From Aquimonas sp044377145 (GTDB lineage: Bacteria; Pseudomonadota; Gammaproteobacteria; Xanthomonadales; Xanthomonadaceae): DNA of 64,000 nucleotides. Under the pieces are notes generated by a model. It did not search any database. It was given only the letters and a program-made list of their open reading frames with translations, and was not told the DNA's origin. Both the position numbers and the translations under genes were made by a program. The stretch is taken from positions 12,247 through 76,246 of the forward strand of contig NZ_JBILJQ010000017.1 of assembly GCF_044377145.1 (NCBI RefSeq), written 5' to 3'. Shown here piece after piece: positions 26,711-35,821 of the stretch (the stretch's first letter is position 1; each line of letters begins with the position of its first letter).

Positions 26711-27561
26711 GCATCTGGTACAACGGCGAGATCCGCGATATCGCCTCCACCGGCATCCACCCGCTGGCGCAAGGCCTGCACTACGGCACCGGTGTGTTCG
26801 AAGGCATCCGCGCCTACGCCAACCCCGATGGCGCGGCGGTGTTCCGGCTGCGCGATCATCTGGATCGCATGCAACTCGGCTGCGAGGCGCTCGGCATCCG
26901 CTTCTCGATCGCCGAGTTCGAAGCCGCCACCCTGGCTGTTCTGCGCGCGAACAAGCATCGCGATGCCTATATCCGCCCCTTGTCGATCTATGCGCGCGGC
27001 GGCCTGGGGCTCGATGTCGAAGTTCTGGGCGAAGATGCCCTGGTCGCCTCGATGCCGTGGAAACCGCATCTCGGCAGCGAGCGCGTGCGCCTGACCCACA
27101 GCCCGTTCCGTCGCAACACGCGACTGGCGATCCCGCCGCTGAAACTCTGCGGCGCCTACGTCAACTCGATCCTGGCCAAACGAGAGGCCACCTCGCGCGG
27201 CTTCGGCGAGGCCCTGTTCACCGACGTCGACGGCCAGGTGGTCGAGTGCACCGGTGAAAACGTGTTCATGGTGAAGGACGGTCGCGTGATCGCGGTCGAG
27301 CACCCCGACGCCCTGCCCGGCATCACTCGCGCCACCGTGATCGAACTGGCTGGGGCTGAGTCGCGACCGGTGTCGCTGCAGGAGCTGCAGGACGCCGACG
27401 AGATCTTCCTCACCGGCACCTCGGCCGAGATCGCCCAGGTCGGCTGGCTGGATGCGCGCGAACTTGGCGCCAACCCGGTGTCATTGGAACTGCGCCGCCT
27501 GTACCAGCGCGTAGTGACCGGACAGGACGCGACGCGCAGCGGCTGGCTGACGCCGTACTGA
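26701..27561 (+). CDS. ilvE: Branched-chain amino acid aminotransferase
   Basis: A 286-residue fold-type IV PLP enzyme that makes the last step to valine, isoleucine and leucine. Lys160 in VNSILAKREA is the PLP-binding lysine, equivalent to the E. coli position. Also visible are HYGTGVFEGIRAY near the start, a GENVFMVKDG strand, and LPGITRATVIELA. ATG 26701 gives the standard N terminus. Last gene of the operon; an 8-bp stem (27638-27645 with 27652-27659) lies 76 bases downstream but lacks a T-run. Confidence 0.94.
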   Translation: MSLSIWYNGEIRDIASTGIHPLAQGLHYGTGVFEGIRAYANPDGAAVFRLRDHLDRMQLGCEALGIRFSIAEFEAATLAVLRANKHRDAYIRPLSIYARGGLGLDVEVLGEDALVASMPWKPHLGSERVRLTHSPFRRNTRLAIPPLKLCGAYVNSILAKREATSRGFGEALFTDVDGQVVECTGENVFMVKDGRVIAVEHPDALPGITRATVIELAGAESRPVSLQELQDADEIFLTGTSAEIAQVGWLDARELGANPVSLELRRLYQRVVTGQDATRSGWLTPY

Positions 27562-27757
27562 TCGAGCTGCGCGTCGCGCAGGCGGCTACGGCGACGACGA
27601 CGCTCTCCTGCAAATCTTCGCTGCCGCGACAGCAGGACCGGGGCACGCATCTGCCCCGGACCAGGCCAGCGACGGATCGGATCGCCCGCGCATCACCGCT
27701 CGCAAGGATGTTCAGGCATCGACCTGTTTGATCAGGGCTGTTTGTGGCTACCCGTCG

Positions 27758-28339
27758 CTACACCCGACGCAATGACCAAACGCTGGCCGGTGGCAGGTTG
27801 CGTGCCACCCAGGCGACGCGTTGCGCGTGCAACCCGAGCCGCTCGCGAATGGGCGTAGGCACGGGACAGCGCAGCCCGTAGCTGAACTGCACGAAGCGCG
27901 CCTGCGGCTGCGCGCAGTCGAAAGCAGCTTGCAGAATGCGTTCTATGACGAGCGCATCCATCGCCCGCAGCGGCAGGCCGGACACGATGCGCGCGACCGG
28001 CGCGTCCAGCGCCGATGGCGTCAGCGCCGCGGCATCGCCCTCGATCAGGCGCAGGCCCGGAAAGCGGGCGCGCAAGGCGGCGGCAAACGCCGGAATGCGC
28101 TCCACTACGATGAGCTGGTCCAGCGACAGGCCGCTTGCAATAAGGCCGCGGGTAAACACGCCGGTGCCGGCACCAAGCTCCAGCACCGGACCCTGCACCG
28201 GTTCGGCCGCACGCAGCATCGCGCGCGCCAGGAACCGGCTGGAAGGTGCCACCGCCCCCACCGTCAGCGGCTGCCGTAGCCAGCGGGCGAGAAACAGGCG
28301 CCAGTCGCTGGCGGCAAGCGCGTCATCCGTATCGGTCAT
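27758..28339 (-). CDS. Class I SAM methyltransferase (PmtA/phospholipid N-methyltransferase-like)
   Basis: A 193-residue methyltransferase. Motif I is VLELGAGTGVFTRGLI, followed by the acidic strand VVERIPAFAAALRARFPG and the catalytic-face SGLPLRAM. The overall pattern, including FLARWLRQPLTVGAVAPSS, matches small phospholipid N-methyltransferases (PmtA) and the related RsmA-like family. The ATG at 28339 is chosen because AAGGA lies six bases upstream; an in-frame start five codons earlier lacks such a site. It stands alone, so the lipid substrate is inferred only from family. Confidence 0.8.
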   Translation of the reverse strand: MTDTDDALAASDWRLFLARWLRQPLTVGAVAPSSRFLARAMLRAAEPVQGPVLELGAGTGVFTRGLIASGLSLDQLIVVERIPAFAAALRARFPGLRLIEGDAAALTPSALDAPVARIVSGLPLRAMDALVIERILQAAFDCAQPQARFVQFSYGLRCPVPTPIRERLGLHAQRVAWVARNLPPASVWSLRRV

Positions 28340-28496
28340 CTGCGTTCCTTGCATGTCGCCGCGCAGCTCGCGGCGAATCCAGCCTGCACACCATTGTTCA
28401 AGCGAAGCTCAACTTGCCGGATCGCAGCTCCGCCTGTGGCGCGGGCGGGACGCGTGAGCGAGAACACCAGCGCGACCGTCAGCCCGGGCCTGTGCG

Positions 28497-29702
28497 CTAG
28501 CAGTCAGGGTCGACGGGCGGCGACGGCGCTGCTGCCAGACGCACGCAGATCTGATCGCCATCGCTGCGCTCAAGCTGCAGCACCCAGCCGATCCGCGCCA
28601 GCAGGCGGCGCGCCAGCTCAAGACCCAGACCGAACCCCGACCGCGCGTCGTCGAGTTCGCAGCGGTTGTGCAGGGCGATTCCGCTGCCGTCCAGAACAAT
28701 CCGGATCGCGCCCGGTGCGCCATGCTGGATCGCATTCATCAGCACGTTGCCCAGCACCGCCTCGATCGCCGCCAGCGGAAGGCGCCAGCTGAGCTCGGCA
28801 TCGGCTTCGATGCTGATGCGCTGATTCCGACGCGCGGCCAAGGGCTCGAACTCATCCGCCAGCGCGCGCAAGGTCGGCGTCAGTTCCTGCGGTTCCATCG
28901 CTGGAGTCGACTCGCCCAGCCACAGCACGGCGGCGCTGGCCCGCTCCAGCCGCTGCAGGGCGCGGCTCAAGCGCGCTGCCGCTGCGGGCGCCGCCTGCGC
29001 GTTCAATCCCGCGAAGGCCAAGCGCGCGCTCTGCAAGGGGGTGCGCAGCTCGTGGGCGAGAAAGCGCAGGGTGTCCTCTTCGCGCTTCAGCGCGGCCAGA
29101 CGCGCGTCCAGCGAGTCCGCCAGTGCATGGCCGAAACGCTGGAACTCGGCCACCGGCTGCGCATCGGCGGCCGCACGCAGCGAGGCAGCGCCGGGTTCGC
29201 GTTCCAAGGCTTCGAGCAGGCCGGCCGCGGCGCCCTCGATGCGACCGACGAAGCGTCGCGCCAGCCAGGCGGCGTGCACAAGCAGCAGCGCAAGCAGCAC
29301 AACCAGAACCGGCGCCGCACGCCACAGGCCGGTGGTGACGCGAAGTTCGTCCTGCGCCTCGAGTACCAGAAAGCGCGAGCCGAGTGCATCGGGTTTCTGC
29401 ACGCGCACATGCACGTAGCGGGCGGTATCCAGCCAGAACTCTCGCAGCGCGCCCGGTGCGAGCACCGCCAGGCGCGCATGCATATGCTGAGGGAACTCGT
29501 GCAGGCGCTTCAGCTGCACCTGCGGCAGCGGCTCGCGCTCGCCGGCAAGCGCACGTTCGGCGGCGAGCAGGCGCGCGTCGATGAAACTGTCTTCCAGCAC
29601 GAACAGGGCCACCGCGGCGATCGTGCAGAGGCCCAGCAGCAGGGCGCCGCCGAACAGCGCCCACTGCAGGCCCAGCACGCGCTTCAACGAGCGCTGCCTC
29701 AT
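28497..29702 (-). CDS. Sensor histidine kinase
   Basis: A 401-residue inner-membrane kinase. Two membrane helices at residues ~12-36 and ~130-148 enclose a ~95-residue periplasmic domain. The phospho-accepting His217 lies in FLAHELRTPLQSARL. The ATPase part has an N-box NVLMNAIQHGA, a short G1 segment around DGSGIALHN, and a G2 box GFGLGLELARR. It is encoded behind its response regulator with a four-base overlap and would phosphorylate Asp59 of that protein. The input signal is unknown, but the upstream gene for a membrane-anchored DJ-1-like protein is translated with it. Confidence 0.9.
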   Translation of the reverse strand: MRQRSLKRVLGLQWALFGGALLLGLCTIAAVALFVLEDSFIDARLLAAERALAGEREPLPQVQLKRLHEFPQHMHARLAVLAPGALREFWLDTARYVHVRVQKPDALGSRFLVLEAQDELRVTTGLWRAAPVLVVLLALLLVHAAWLARRFVGRIEGAAAGLLEALEREPGAASLRAAADAQPVAEFQRFGHALADSLDARLAALKREEDTLRFLAHELRTPLQSARLAFAGLNAQAAPAAAARLSRALQRLERASAAVLWLGESTPAMEPQELTPTLRALADEFEPLAARRNQRISIEADAELSWRLPLAAIEAVLGNVLMNAIQHGAPGAIRIVLDGSGIALHNRCELDDARSGFGLGLELARRLLARIGWVLQLERSDGDQICVRLAAAPSPPVDPDC

Positions 29703-30394
29703 GCCGGCCCTCCGAAACGCACCCCCAGTCCGCGCTCGCTGTGGATCGGCGCCTCACCGAAGCTTTCGCGCAGACTGCGGCGCAGCGCGTAGAGATGCGT
29801 GCGCAGATCATCGTCTTCGCCGGGCGTGCCCCACACCGCTTCGCCCAGTTCGGCGCGGCTGACGCAGCCGGGGCTGGCCTGCATCAGGCACTTCAGCAGT
29901 CGCGTCGCCGATGCACCCAGCTGCAGCTGTTGCCCATCGCGCTGCAGCAGCCCGCGCTGTGGGTCCAGCCGCCAACCCGCGGCCTCGATCCAGCCGCCGG
30001 CGCGTGCCGGCAGATGCCTGGCCAGCGCATACACGCGCGCCACCAGTTCGGCCGGCTCGAAGGGTTTGACGACGTAATCGATCGCGCCGGCCTCGAAGCC
30101 GGCCAGCCGGTCTACAAGTGCGCCGCGCGCGGTCAGAAACAGCACCGGCGCGCTGTCGTCGCTGGCGGCCTTCAAGCGCCGGCACAGGCTCAAGCCATCC
30201 TCGCCGGGCAGCTGCACATCGAACAGCCACAGATCGAAGCGACCCTCCAGCAGCCGCGCCCGCGCCTCGCGCGCGTTGAACGCATGCTCGACCTCGATGC
30301 CGCGGGCCCCAAAGTAGTCGACCAGGCCGGCCGCGATGTCGAGATCGTCCTCGACCAGCAGCACGTGCAGGCGCTCGGGCGCGGCCTCAGGCAC
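29699..30394 (-). CDS. OmpR-family response regulator
   Basis: A 231-residue regulator. The receiver domain has LLVEDD, phospho-acceptor Asp59 (WLFDVQLPGEDG), and Lys in YVVKPFEP. The C-terminal winged helix (residues ~135-228) ends in RSLRESFGE and SERGLGVRF. It overlaps the upstream DJ-1-like gene by eight bases and the kinase by four, so the three genes are translationally coupled in the order PfpI-RR-HK. Confidence 0.92.
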   Translation of the reverse strand: MPEAAPERLHVLLVEDDLDIAAGLVDYFGARGIEVEHAFNAREARARLLEGRFDLWLFDVQLPGEDGLSLCRRLKAASDDSAPVLFLTARGALVDRLAGFEAGAIDYVVKPFEPAELVARVYALARHLPARAGGWIEAAGWRLDPQRGLLQRDGQQLQLGASATRLLKCLMQASPGCVSRAELGEAVWGTPGEDDDLRTHLYALRRSLRESFGEAPIHSERGLGVRFGGPA

Positions 30395-31436
30395 GCGTCA
30401 ACCTCATCAATTCGAGCATGCGCGTGTACTCGCCGCGCATCGCCGCGACCACGCCGTGCATCAGCAGCAGCTGGTTGTCGACTGCGGGCAGCGCCGGCTT
30501 GGCCGCGCGTGCCGCATCAAATCCTTCGGCGTGCAGGCGCTGCAGCAGATCGACGGCGTGTTCTTCCGGGCTGCGCGGGCGCGGCGCAGGCGTGGCGCCG
30601 AGCGCACGCACCATCGCCTCGGCCAATGCCCAGGTCGACCAGGGGTTCTGGCCGGTGAGGATCCGCCCATCGCTGACGACGTGTTCGAGGTACATCGGCC
30701 CTTCGCTGAATTCGGCCTCATCGGCCAGCGCATCCTGCAGCAGAAAGCCCAGCAACTGCACGGGCTCCTGCATGAGGAAGCGCTCTTCGGCATTGCTGAA
30801 ACCGGTGACCCGACGGCCCTGCAGCAGCGTCCGACCGGGTTCGATCTCGACGTCCAGCAGCGCCGCGGGCCCGTGGCAGACCGCGGCGATCACGCCGCCG
30901 CGCGCATGGACCTGGGCCAGGATGCGCTGCAGCGCCGGATGGCGGTGCAGGTCGAGCATCGCGCCCTTGCCGCCGACGATGTAGACGGCGTCGTAGCGCA
31001 ACGCATCCACGTCATCCAGACGCTGGGTGCTGGCGATGGCGGACCGAGTGCTCGGGTCGTTGAGAAAGGCGTAGTCGGCATCGACCAAGCCATCGTCCAC
31101 CACCTTGGGCGCCGCGCCGCCGGCCGGGCTGGCCAACTCCACCGCGTAGCCTGCGCCCTCGAACACCCACCAGGCGCGAGACAGTTCGGTCAGCTCGTAG
31201 CCCGCCTTGCCTCGGCCATCGAGCAGGCGCTCGGCACTGGTGACCACCGCCAGAATGCGGCCGCGTGGGGGCGAGGGCAGCGCCGGCAGCCAGCCAAGAT
31301 CCGCACGCTGCGCCTGCGGATCGCCGCCGCTGTGGCTGAAATCAATGCCGGCCCACCAGATCCACAGGCCCAACGCCAGCAGCACCGGCAGCGCGGCCAG
31401 CCCCACAACCCAACGCAGCCAAGTCTTGCGCCACAT
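30387..31436 (-). CDS. Membrane-anchored DJ-1/PfpI (type 1 glutamine amidotransferase-like) protein
   Basis: A 349-residue protein. Residues ~7-30 form a single membrane helix (VVGLAALPVLLALGLWIWW). Residues ~58-250 make a DJ-1/PfpI domain: VYIVGGKGAMLDL, then the nucleophile elbow AAVCHGPAALL with Cys187-His188, and a long GFSNAEERFLMQEPVQLLGF. The cap resembles the Hsp31-type class with a Cys-His pair that often acts as glyoxalase or deglycase. A helical C-terminal extension (~80 residues) is unusual. It opens the operon with the two-component system, so it may form part of a stress-sensing unit; that is inference. Confidence 0.8.
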   Translation of the reverse strand: MWRKTWLRWVVGLAALPVLLALGLWIWWAGIDFSHSGGDPQAQRADLGWLPALPSPPRGRILAVVTSAERLLDGRGKAGYELTELSRAWWVFEGAGYAVELASPAGGAAPKVVDDGLVDADYAFLNDPSTRSAIASTQRLDDVDALRYDAVYIVGGKGAMLDLHRHPALQRILAQVHARGGVIAAVCHGPAALLDVEIEPGRTLLQGRRVTGFSNAEERFLMQEPVQLLGFLLQDALADEAEFSEGPMYLEHVVSDGRILTGQNPWSTWALAEAMVRALGATPAPRPRSPEEHAVDLLQRLHAEGFDAARAAKPALPAVDNQLLLMHGVVAAMRGEYTRMLELMRLTRA

Positions 31437-31510
31437 GCTTCATGCCCCTGATCGACGGAAAGCACGAGCGTGCGGGCAGCGTCTCAAGCGGGGCTCAAGC
31501 TTTAGAGGCT

Positions 31511-31775
31511 GGGAATCGGGATTCGGGATTCGGGATCCAGAGCTTGAGCACTTGCGCGGGAACGGGCGCAGTCGCGGAGGTGGATCGCGTCGACGAGGAC
31601 TACGCGTTCTTGTTCGATGCATTCGCGCGTCGACTCGATCGAAGGCAGGGCTTGAGCCGCCGCTTCCGCCGCCCATCGCCCGCGCACCGCAATCCCGAAT
31701 CCCGAATCCCGAATCCCGATTCCCGATTCCCGATTCCCGATTCCCGATTCCCGATTCCCGATTCCCGATTCCCGA
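31511..31775. repeat. Heptamer array and its inverted arm (ATTCCCG family)
   Basis: From 31691 to 31775 twelve heptamers run without a break: four of AATCCCG then eight of ATTCCCG. At 31511-31536 the opposite orientation occurs (GGGAATCGGG, ATTCGGGATTCGGGAT). The 154 bases between the arms hold no gene. The array lies 25 bases after the stop of the secreted propeller gene and can pair with the other arm, making a long fold-back. It is too regular and too short in unit length to be a CRISPR array; it is a simple-sequence tract prone to slippage. Confidence 0.9.
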
Positions 31776-31799
31776 CAACGACGAACGAACGCCCGCGCC

Positions 31800-33134
31800 T
31801 TACTCGGACACCGCCGGCCGATGGGTGAAGAATGCGACTGACACCACGCGGTCGCTGGAAACATCGATGAACAGGCCCTCGCCTGAGCGCGCGCCGCCGC
31901 CGTACCAGACCCCGGCCATCCAGGCCGGATCGACCTGGCTGGCGAGACCCTGTGCATCGCAGCGGACGGAGCCGGCATTCGGCAGCAGGCGCTGGAGGGT
32001 GTAGCCGCCGCGTCCGAAACGCGCGGAGTTTTCGCCGGTGGAATCCCAGCTGAGCTGACCGCGGCTGCATTCGCTGAACTCGATCTGCAGGCGACCCCAG
32101 CGGCGGCGTTGCACCGCGGCGGCATCGAAGACGCTGCCAAACGCCGTGCCGGTGGCGCTCTGCATGTCCTCGATCACCAGCCGGCCGGCCACGGCCGAGC
32201 CCGCGCCGACCACCCAGTATTGGCTGCCCACGTGGCTGAGATCGGGGCCGGCGGGCGGTGGCGGCAGCACGGTCAGAAAGGTGGCTCCGACCAGCCCACC
32301 CGTGCCCGCTGCAACCAGGTCCGTGCCGACCGCGCCGCTGACGGCATTCACCCGGGTGACGCGGTTGCGTCCGAAGCCGGTGACCAGCAGGGTCTGTGAA
32401 TCGAGTCGGTCGATTCCCGTCGGGCGGTAGCCCGCGCCCAGATTGGTGAAGACCCGGTCGAAACTGCCGTCGGCGCGGTAGCGGAGGATCTGGTTGCTGC
32501 CCTCGCTGGTGACCAGCAGGCCTCCATCGGGCTCGAACAGCAGGCCGCGGGTGCGCCGCAAGCCACCGCTGCCACCACTGATGAACACGGAGGATTGGCC
32601 GCTGACAGGATCAAAGCGCAGCACGCTGTTGCTGTCGAACCCCGGTACGTAGATCCAGCCGTCCGGACCGGTCACCAGGCCGTTGTCGGGACCACGCAGA
32701 CCGCCCGCTCCGGCGGCAAGCGCGGTGGTCGGGCTCGCCCCCGGGCCGGCGAAACGAATCACATCGTTTCGGGTGTAGCGGCCGACGTAGGCGGCGCCCG
32801 CGGCATCAAAGCTGATACCGGTGATGCCCGAATCGGCCTCCGTGGTGTAGGGCGTATCGACATGCTCCAGGGTGTCCGCCCGATAGCGCTCCACCCGGCC
32901 GAGTGCCTCGGCGATCACATAGACATGCCCCTGGTGCACGCGGATGGCCTGAGCCCCCGCCAGACGGGTCGTGGGGTCGAGGTTGCGCATGTGTTCGCCG
33001 GTGCAACCGCTGTAGATGTGCACCGTGGACTCGAAACCACTGACCAATACGCGCGGGCAGTCCTGGGCGTCCAGAGAACCCCAGGGCGCGCACAGCGCCA
33101 AGAGGAACAGCGCCGCTGTGTGGTTCGGTTTCAT
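31800..33134 (-). CDS. Secreted NHL/Vgb-like beta-propeller protein with a Xanthomonadales C-terminal module
   Basis: A 444-residue exported protein. The ATG at 33134 is chosen because GGAG lies eight bases upstream and a signal peptide (ALFLLALCAPWGSLDA) follows. Residues ~25-300 form a propeller with NHL/virginiamycin-B-lyase-like blades (GPDNGLVTGPDGWIYVPGF; LLFEPDGGLLVTSEGSNQIL; ATGFGRNRVTRVNAV-like). Residues ~310-444 contain a module recurrent in secreted proteins of this order: FGSVFDAAAVQRRRWG, then ECSRGQLSWDS, then LQRLLPNAG. It finishes with the beginning of a second such module (WYGGGARSGEGLFIDV), so the C terminus may be truncated by the heptamer array behind it. Confidence 0.8.
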   Translation of the reverse strand: MKPNHTAALFLLALCAPWGSLDAQDCPRVLVSGFESTVHIYSGCTGEHMRNLDPTTRLAGAQAIRVHQGHVYVIAEALGRVERYRADTLEHVDTPYTTEADSGITGISFDAAGAAYVGRYTRNDVIRFAGPGASPTTALAAGAGGLRGPDNGLVTGPDGWIYVPGFDSNSVLRFDPVSGQSSVFISGGSGGLRRTRGLLFEPDGGLLVTSEGSNQILRYRADGSFDRVFTNLGAGYRPTGIDRLDSQTLLVTGFGRNRVTRVNAVSGAVGTDLVAAGTGGLVGATFLTVLPPPPAGPDLSHVGSQYWVVGAGSAVAGRLVIEDMQSATGTAFGSVFDAAAVQRRRWGRLQIEFSECSRGQLSWDSTGENSARFGRGGYTLQRLLPNAGSVRCDAQGLASQVDPAWMAGVWYGGGARSGEGLFIDVSSDRVVSVAFFTHRPAVSE

Positions 33135-33298
33135 CGCCTGCACTCCGTGGATTGGGAGCGGCAAGCCTGCGGATGCCGCGCGCTAACCGCCTGATTTCGC
33201 TCCCGCTTACTTCTCCTTTTTTCCTCCCTGAGCAGCCGTCGGGAGACGCATGCGGGTGCGGGCTTGTTGATCGCCCCGCAGCTGCTACCGTGCGCGGG

Positions 33299-35503
33299 AT
33301 GCGTACGCCCCCTGATGATCCACAACGGATCCCGCCTGCATCCGCTGCGCCAGCGCTCGGCCGGGCGCCAGACGACGCCGATGACGGCAAGGCCGTGCTG
33401 TGGATCGGTGACTGGGAATTGGACGCCAGCCTGCATCGGCTGCGCCGCGGCGATATGGAAAAGCGGCTGACCCGGCAGCAGGTTGAACTGCTGCAGGCGC
33501 TGGCCGAGCGCGAGGGTGAAAGCTGGAGCCGCGAGGCGCTGATCGAGCGCGTTTGGCAGCGTCGCGCCGTGGCCGATGAGGTGTTGTCGCGCGCGGTCGC
33601 GCAGCTGCGGCGTCTGCTGGAGGACGATGCACGTCAGCCGGCCTATATAGAAACCCTGCACAAGACCGGATACCGCCTGCTGGTGCCGGTGCGACGCGGA
33701 GCCCGTTCGCGGCCCTCACCTGCCGACGCGGCCGACGAGCGGCCCACAGCAGCAACTTCGGAGTTCAAGGCAGAGTCCACCGCCCGCCCCGAAGCCGTTC
33801 CCCCAGCACCGAGCCGGGTCGCCGAGGCCGGCGGCACGAACCCGCGGCGATGGCAAATTCGGCCAACAGTCGGCGGCCTGCTGATGCTGATCACGCTGCT
33901 TGCAGCGGCATGGCTGCTGCTGCCACAGCGCGTCGTGGGCACGACCGCCCAGCGCCTGGCGCAGGCGGAGAGCTTCATCAGCACCGGCGGCAGGATCGGC
34001 CAACCACGATTCTCCAGCGACGGCACGCAGGTGCTGTGGCTGGACCACAGCGCCGATGGCAGCACCTCCACCCTGCGCATCTCGGATGCCAGCGGCCGGC
34101 CGCTACAAACCCTGCCGCTGACCAGCAGCGCGCCGCGCAGTGCGGTGTTCGCGGTCGACGGGCGTTCGGTGTACTACCTCGCGCGCACCGACACCGGCTG
34201 CGATCTGCGCGAGTATGTTCTGCCGAATGGCCCGGAGCGCGCGCTCGGCAGCTGTCACGACGCCAGCCTCGGCCTCGAAGCCGAACCCGGCGGCAGCGTA
34301 CTGCTGACCGGCCCGGATGGCGCGCTGCAGCGCCGCTGGACCGACCGCGCGGATGCGCAATCGCTGACCCGCCCTGGCTGCGCGAACTGCAGCGACAGCC
34401 ACCCGCGCCGGGCGGCCGACGGCCGCATCGCGTTTCTGCGCGGGCACCCGGGGCAGCGCGCCGTCTGGCTGCTTGAACAGGGCGTCGAGCGCAAACTCAG
34501 CCGCAATGACGACGGCATTTCCGGGCTGGCGTTCGATCCCCACTCCGCCGACCTGATCGTTGCCAGCAATGCCTTCGGCAGCCCGGCGCTGCTGGCGGTG
34601 GACCTTCGCAGCGGCGCCAGCCGCCTGCTCGGTGCGCGCGGGGCGAGCAGTCTCGACATCAGCGTGCGCGGCGAATGGGTGTTCGAACAGCGGCGCTACG
34701 AGACCCCGCTGTGGCGGCGCACGGGCAACGCCAACGCTGTGCGCCTGACCCACTCGCTGCGCTTTGACGGCCAGCCCGCGCTGGCGCCGGACGGACGCAG
34801 GCTGGCCTACGTCAGCAATCGCAGCGGCTACGGCGGCATCTGGCTGCTGGATCTGGAGACCGGCGCCGACATCGCCCTGCCACTGCCCGCGGCCCGCGCA
34901 TGGACCCGGCCACGCTGGAGTGCGGACGGCCGCTCGCTGTGGCTGACCCGCTACGACGAGCACGGCATCGATGCGGTCCGCGTCGATCCGGACAGCGCCC
35001 GCCTGCTGCCGCTGCCGACAGGCCTGCAGGAGGCCGAAGAGGTCCAGCAGCTGGCCGACGACACCTACATCTTCGCTGTGCGCCGGAACGAACAGCGCAG
35101 CCTGAGGGTGCGCCACGGCGCGCACGAGGAAGACGTTGAGGGAAGCACAGGCGTGAGTGCATTCGAGGCCAGCTCAAGCCAGCTGGCGTTCCAGCTGGGC
35201 GGCGAGCCCGGCGTCCAACTGCGTCCGCTGCTGCAGGCGACAGCCGGCGTCGACCGCTCGGTGGTGGCGGGATCACCGTGGACCCTGCAGCAGGATCGCC
35301 TGCTCTACTACAGCCCGGAACACGGCGGTCAGATCCTCTCGTCGACGAGTGATGGAAGCGCGCCCGAGGCACTGATGTCGAACTTCGGCGCGCGCCCGGA
35401 ATCTCTGGCTGCCCGGCCGGGCGAGCGCCTCGATCTGATTTTTGGCCGCCTGCTCAAAGTCGAGATCGAACTGATGCGTGTGCCGGCGCCCGCACCACGC
35501 TGA
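33299..35503 (+). CDS. CadC-like winged-helix transmembrane regulator with TolB-like propeller
   Basis: A 734-residue one-component regulator. Residues ~33-135 form an OmpR/CadC-type winged helix (VLWIGDWELDASLHRLRRGD; LSRAVAQLRRLLEDDARQPA; then YIETLHKTGYRLLVPV). One membrane helix lies near residues ~190-212 (VGGLLMLITLLAAAWLLLP). The periplasmic part (residues ~225-730) has PD40/TolB-type blades such as RFSSDGTQVLWLDHSADG and LAPDGRRLAYVSNRSGYG. The ATG at 33299 avoids an upstream extension without homology. It is divergent from the secreted propeller gene across 164 bases, so it may control that gene. Confidence 0.87.
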   Translation: MRTPPDDPQRIPPASAAPALGRAPDDADDGKAVLWIGDWELDASLHRLRRGDMEKRLTRQQVELLQALAEREGESWSREALIERVWQRRAVADEVLSRAVAQLRRLLEDDARQPAYIETLHKTGYRLLVPVRRGARSRPSPADAADERPTAATSEFKAESTARPEAVPPAPSRVAEAGGTNPRRWQIRPTVGGLLMLITLLAAAWLLLPQRVVGTTAQRLAQAESFISTGGRIGQPRFSSDGTQVLWLDHSADGSTSTLRISDASGRPLQTLPLTSSAPRSAVFAVDGRSVYYLARTDTGCDLREYVLPNGPERALGSCHDASLGLEAEPGGSVLLTGPDGALQRRWTDRADAQSLTRPGCANCSDSHPRRAADGRIAFLRGHPGQRAVWLLEQGVERKLSRNDDGISGLAFDPHSADLIVASNAFGSPALLAVDLRSGASRLLGARGASSLDISVRGEWVFEQRRYETPLWRRTGNANAVRLTHSLRFDGQPALAPDGRRLAYVSNRSGYGGIWLLDLETGADIALPLPAARAWTRPRWSADGRSLWLTRYDEHGIDAVRVDPDSARLLPLPTGLQEAEEVQQLADDTYIFAVRRNEQRSLRVRHGAHEEDVEGSTGVSAFEASSSQLAFQLGGEPGVQLRPLLQATAGVDRSVVAGSPWTLQQDRLLYYSPEHGGQILSSTSDGSAPEALMSNFGARPESLAARPGERLDLIFGRLLKVEIELMRVPAPAPR

Positions 35504-35821
35504 CAAGACACCGCAGCGTCCGAAATCGGCGCAAGCGCGCATGCTCACGGCGATCAGTGCGTCGATACGGGACGGTTGCGCCACGCACTGCTGGAGCAGC
35601 AGACAGGGCGTTCTCCCGCACCAGCGAGCATTGGCACGCGCCGACGCCGAGCGTGACGCTTCGCAATCCGGCGAACGTATCAGCGGCGTCTTTGCGGGTC
35701 TGGCGGCGTTGCTCGTCCTCGCCATCGCGCTGTCATGCCTCGTCGTCGTGCCTTGCCGGCCCCGCACATCGACTCGCGGAGAATGTCCGCGGATCGCGAA
35801 GCACCACACTACAATCCGCAC
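35504..35821. other. Intergenic region before the DedA-PAP2 gene
   Basis: About 320 bases with no supported gene; the frames crossing it on both strands lack homology. It is assumed to contain the promoter of the membrane fusion gene. I see no clear hairpin, repeat or RNA gene. Confidence 0.4.

Noticed and set aside
27638..27659. Terminator of the ilv operon
   Set aside because: The eight-base stem is real but has no following T-run and sits 76 bases past the stop, so it is not claimed as a terminator.
31691..31775. CRISPR-like array
   Set aside because: Unit of seven bases with no spacers; a simple tandem repeat.
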